From Euperipatoides rowelli (Eukaryota > Onychophora > Udeonychophora > Euonychophora > Peripatopsidae): a stretch of 11,856 bases of DNA. Of this stretch, positions 8,166 through 11,856 are shown one piece after another. The number at the start of each line of letters is the position of its first letter. The stretch's first letter is position 1. The stretch lies in the NCBI GenBank assembly GCA_003024985.2, contig PXIH01S0001592.1. One strand, written 5' to 3'. Both the position numbers and the translations under genes were made by a program. A model generated the notes under the pieces. The model made no database searches, was not told the DNA's origin, and worked only from the letters and a program-made list of their open reading frames with translations.

Positions 8166-8268
8166 ATACCGAATGCTTAGTGTTTATTATTTGCATATAC
8201 TGACTGAATTTTATGGATATACTTATATACTATATACCTACTGCTTATTTGCATTTACCAACTGAATT
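8166..8268 (+). repeat. Diverged direct repeat, about 70-bp period
   Basis: ATACCgaaTGCTTA...ATTTGCATaTAC..ACTGAATT (8166-8210) recurs as ATACCtacTGCTTATTTGCATtTAC..ACTGAATT (8234-8267). The second copy lacks about ten bases after TGCTTA. The shared blocks are in the same order and orientation, so an old local duplication is the simplest explanation. Confidence 0.6.
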
Positions 8269-9396
8269 ATGACTACTATTATTAGTCTATTATTTTTCAT
8301 GCTGATCTATGGTATCTACAAAGAATTTCAATCTTTAAGCTTAAAAGAATAAATTTTCATTAAACTCATTTTTAAACAATTTGATTCTCCTTATCCACGT
8401 AGCAGGCATAGGTTTACCAAATGTAACGTGTCCGTAGAACGCAATAGACTTACAAAAAAAAAAAAAAATATTTGCATTGTTTAAATTTAGAAAATTTGTG
8501 AAGTTTTATCTCTTTAAAAATTCTTAGTTAGTCTATATACCATTTATTTAATTATTACTGAGTCTGCATTAATCTATACTAATAAATTAGAAATTTGTTA
8601 CCAAATTTTATTTTAACAAAATGGTAAATCTTTAGATACAATTACGACTGATTACATTTAAAGAGAAAAACATTGTTTAAAATAAAGCCCAGTTGGCAAA
8701 CATTGATCTCTTTATTTAGTATTTCTATCTGTCATTGTTAAAGTTGAAACAGTTTATAATTCTTTACTATTTTCCTCATTCAGTATAGATGTCAAATTAG
8801 AAAAGTTTTAATTATGGTGCTTTCAATTTTGCCGACTATATGCCTAGTAATTAAAATGAGAAGTGAAATTATTTCTTTATAAACATATGGTTGAGTCTAA
8901 AGTGTTAGAAATGACACTTAAAAATACTTATTTTGATAATTTAAAAACTTTTCTAGTTCTTCTTTTGCAAGATTCACTTATTTGAATGAATTTTTCACAG
9001 AAATACTGCATGCCAGAAATTGATTTAAGTTACCCGACATTTTGAAGCAATTTAAAATAAAAACAAATGAGCATCTTGTGAAATACATTGATTACAGCGC
9101 CACCACAGAGATGAATATTTTTGCTCAATTCTGAATTTATTATTGTATTCAAAAGTGTATTTTTTTTAACCATATTTATTTATTAATAACAAAATTTAGG
9201 CCTACTTAAAAATTTAAAATTGCTTGTATAAATTATTCGTTTTAATATAAAGTTGCTTATCCTATTTTAACTACAATATTTTATTTAGTCATTAGTGACT
9301 AATCAAAATTTGAATCACATACCAAATACAATTTTTAAAAAAAAATCTAGGAGGGTTTGCTCCTTGTCCTTACTGGGTTTACCGGTCAGACCCCCC

Positions 9397-9410
9397 AAAT
9401 ACCGGTATTT
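9397..9410. repeat. Perfect 14-bp palindrome AAATACCGGTATTT
   Basis: The 14 bases equal their own reverse complement and have a CpG at the centre. A partly similar ACCGGT lies 17 bases upstream (9381-9386). In AT-rich DNA a CCGG-centred palindrome of this length is unusual, but no function can be read from it. It may be a remnant of a small palindromic transposon end. Confidence 0.8.
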
Positions 9411-10795
9411 ATAGTATACCCATGCTTTGTTAACAACTGCAGCACTGATTACGGCACAGCTGAGGTTCACATTCACATACGTTGTAGTTAAAGGATTAAA
9501 ATAATCCTTGGAGTGGAGAGATTTCTTTGAATTCTGTCCGTGAGAAATGAGAACTCTTTCCTAAAAAAATTAAATTCCACTACTGCGCACAGGTATATAG
9601 ATATCTTAAGATTTGTAATGCTAAGGATGATTCTGTTTATATTGACCTTGCTTTTTCATAATTTATTGATAAATTGATTTTCACAAGAATGGCTTTATGG
9701 CAAATGCTTTAAAAATACTGGAAGAGATGATTCCTGCCATCCAACTGCCATGATCATCTATTAGTAACATAATCTCATGACATTTCCTTGTGGATGTCTG
9801 TTAACCATGAACTCATTGTTTGAATTTTGATTTATAGAAAGAAAAAAAAAAACATTGTGCAATAATAAATTAATAAACAGCTAAACGGTATAGATAAATT
9901 GTGAGAATGTGGTACACTTAATGTTTAATGTGTTGTATTTTGGTTTTGCTATTATAAACCATTATACAACTAAATCATATAGCCTAATTATTCATATTTG
10001 AGAACTAAATAAATTAGAACTGAATTAAAGAAGTAGTAAAAAAAACTCAGTTATATTAATAAAATGGGCAAAACAATAAATAACACATCAAAGAATGTAA
10101 AATTATGGTATATTATTTTAGCTGTATACACCATCACAAATACGGTCCTGGGACTCGTTGAATTAATGGTCAGTTGGTCACACGATATAAGAGAAAAATA
10201 TAAGTGGTGCAATTTCTCTGGTTAACATAACTGATAAAACTGCTCCTCTACTGGTTTTAAAACTTATCTGATGTAATCGAAAATGGCAGTTGATTCACAC
10301 TGGAATGTAGGATTAAATTGAAGAAGCCATTTATTGAATCCAATTTTACAATACAAGAACACGAAGTTACATTGGTGCTCAGCATAAAATAGAAACAACA
10401 AATTAATTTAACAACATACTTTTAAAAGGTGAATAAAAAAAGGCTTACAATAAAAGACATTAAAGATGATATATCATGGCTTCAAAATTTCATGCCTTAT
10501 AATTGCATTATGCATGTTAACTTTAAAACAAGTTAGATACACATGCTAAATACGTTTCTTGAATAATTGAATTGCTGATTCGGCTATGTGAGGAAATTAG
10601 AAGTCAATTTATAACCTTACAGTCAAATCACAAGCTGCGATTACGATTACAAGTTAATGAATGAAAACGTACGGTTTTGACCGCAGACGACCGAGGCAAA
10701 CAAATGCAAACAAAAAAGTTTTTTTATAACACATTATTTGACAAATTTTTGTGAATATTATCACACGGACTTTGTACTTGGTGAATATTGGCAAA

Positions 10796-10819
10796 AATAT
10801 TCTTGTTCTCAAGAATATT
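10796..10819. repeat. Perfect inverted repeat, 10-bp arms and 4-base loop
   Basis: AATATTCTTG (10796-10805) and CAAGAATATT (10810-10819) are exact reverse complements separated by TTCT. The right arm includes GAATATTC, which resembles a paired heat-shock-element unit (GAAnnTTC), but a full three-unit element is not formed in correct spacing. It could be a cruciform-forming or RNA-hairpin sequence. Confidence 0.8.
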
Positions 10820-10979
10820 CCTTACAATAACGGACATGATAAGGATAGAATACATTATTGTTTTGTAATTTGTTATGCTGCACTATTTATTTTATGTTTT
10901 ATGCACTTGTAAATTTGTATATAATATTAGTGTTTATATACCGTACTGTGTCTTAAAATATTTTATTTTCTCTTTTTAG

Positions 10980-11280
10980 GTTGATGTACATTTTGAGGCT
11001 ATTGTGTTCTGCCGAAGTCACGTTGTACATAGAAAAACTTGAACTGAAATGCTGCATAAATTCGATTTGAGTTCATATGATTTTAATCTATCTAGAAAGG
11101 TTTTCAGAGTTTGATGGAATAATTTTTAAAATGACATCACAATTTTTTTTATAAGTCATAGGGATGATGAAAAAGGATGTGTCACATTAGATAGAAATTT
11201 GGTAGAACTATTTTCGACCATCACTAAATCATCTTTTAAGAAAGCAATATGTAAATAAATTTTTTAAAAAAATTAGAAAG
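10980..11280 (+). other. Candidate alternative 3' UTR exon of TESK
   Basis: A strong 3' splice site (TTTTATTTTCTCTTTTTAG, ending at 10979) precedes GTTGATG at 10980. Each forward frame closes within 30 codons, so the segment would be noncoding or a very short coding end. It contains TGTACATA at 11024-11031, TGTAAATA at 11250-11257 and an AATAAA at 11254-11259 that overlaps the latter. Together with the donor at 3394, this would form a 7,586-base intron in the 3' UTR. An alternative is an exon of another, unseen gene, or a cryptic site. Confidence 0.3.
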
Positions 11281-11856
11281 TTATTTTTATATTATTTTAT
11301 CTGATTTCAATCTCTGAAACATGAATGTATTTGAAACTGGTCTATTGATTGATTTATCATCAATTCAGTTAAATTATTTGGATTATTTGATCACTTATAA
11401 TAATTTCCATTTGTGGAAATGTTCTGTAGTAAAATGAATATTAATTGCGTAATTAGATTTTGCAATGACATTTTTTTTTAAAAAAAAAAAACAAAACTTT
11501 TATGTTTTGATATCAACATAAAACCGCCAAATTAGTTAATATTTGCGCAGTTAAAAAAACAAAAAAAAAACATTTTTTATATAATATTTAATGAATGAAC
11601 CAGATATTTTAGGATCATAAATATTTTGTTATGGATAATTTTTTATGTATGTTTGTTATTTGTCTAACCCCCTCTCTCCATCCCCCCTCCAAAAAAAACA
11701 ACAACTTTCTAGTTCTAAATTTTGGTTTGCCAACTACTAAAATATTCTCATAAAAATTTATTGATCCTAAAATATAGTATGCAATACTAAAACATTCACG
11801 TGTTAGTCAAGACATTTGATTGTAGACTGGGGGTTTCATTATGTGAAGATATATAT
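11281..11856. other. AT-rich noncoding end of the window
   Basis: There is no gene signal. Visible features are long A and T runs (11471-11491), an inverted repeat with 9-bp arms (11498-11506 and 11515-11523), and a pyrimidine tract of C and T (about 11667-11690) followed by an A run. Confidence 0.5.
11498..11523. repeat. Inverted repeat with 9-bp arms
   Basis: TTTTATGTT (11498-11506) and AACATAAAA (11515-11523) are exact reverse complements around the 8-base loop TTGATATC. The flanks are A/T homopolymers. It is a potential hairpin, and no associated element is recognised. Confidence 0.7.

Larger units (their letters stand above)
7296..10979. other. Long AT-rich noncoding region
   Basis: I find no coding exon, RNA gene or transposon protein in this stretch. 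It holds a diverged direct repeat (8166-8268), a 14-bp palindrome AAATACCGGTATTT (9397-9410), a perfect 10-bp inverted repeat with a 4-base loop (10796-10819), and several homopolymers such as the A run near 8453-8467. Isolated AGGCCTAC motifs occur at about 8113 and 9198. The region could be intergenic or a 3' UTR intron of TESK. Confidence 0.5.

Noticed and set aside
10796-10819. Functional heat-shock element
   Set aside because: Only one GAAnnTTC pair is in correct spacing and no promoter or gene start follows.
1-11856. CRISPR array, tRNA or bacterial operon
   Set aside because: No regularly spaced identical repeats, no tRNA-like A/B boxes, and the gene structure has introns.

Overview
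This is an AT-rich, intron-bearing animal sequence, most likely from an arthropod and perhaps an insect such as a hemipteran. The case rests on short AG/GT introns with poly-T tracts, a long homopolymer-rich noncoding fraction, decayed non-LTR retrotransposons, and a protein that matches the animal TESK kinase family. The species cannot be fixed from the sequence. There is no bacterial-type operon, CRISPR array, tRNA or rRNA.

The only host gene I can support is the 3' end of a plus-strand gene for a testis-specific-protein-kinase-like enzyme (TESK; the fly homologue is center divider). Two exons are visible, 1808-1973 and 2323-3359, split by a 349-bp phase-1 intron. Together they encode the last piece of the kinase domain (subdomain XI, DPKSRPSF) and a serine-rich C-terminal tail of about 350 residues ending at TAA 3357-3359. 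Two tail motifs, KNPF...GRKI and RSLPSSP...RR, match conserved spots in the tail of vertebrate TESK1. The rest of the gene lies before base 1.

The 3' UTR is the most interesting part. Between 3597 and 4509 it carries eight exact matches to the Pumilio/PUF site UGUANAUA, four of them within 69 bases. A 27-bp duplication, a GATA microsatellite and a 13-base G run are interspersed. A near-consensus splice donor lies 34 bases after the stop codon (AAG|GTGAGA at 3394), and a strong acceptor lies at 10978-10979. An alternative spliced 3' UTR could therefore skip the whole PUF-site cluster.

Two non-LTR (LINE) retrotransposon relics lie antisense to the gene. LINE A (about 127-1120) is inside the intron before exon 1808. 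LINE B (about 6003-7295) is in the downstream noncoding region. Both are 5'-truncated, frameshifted and dead, and both keep the 3' TAA-type tail typical of these elements. They look like different families. The remaining long AT-rich stretches (1121-1807, 4511-6002, 7296-10979, 11281-11856) hold no recognisable gene. They contain a few hairpins, palindromes and diverged short repeats, which are listed separately.
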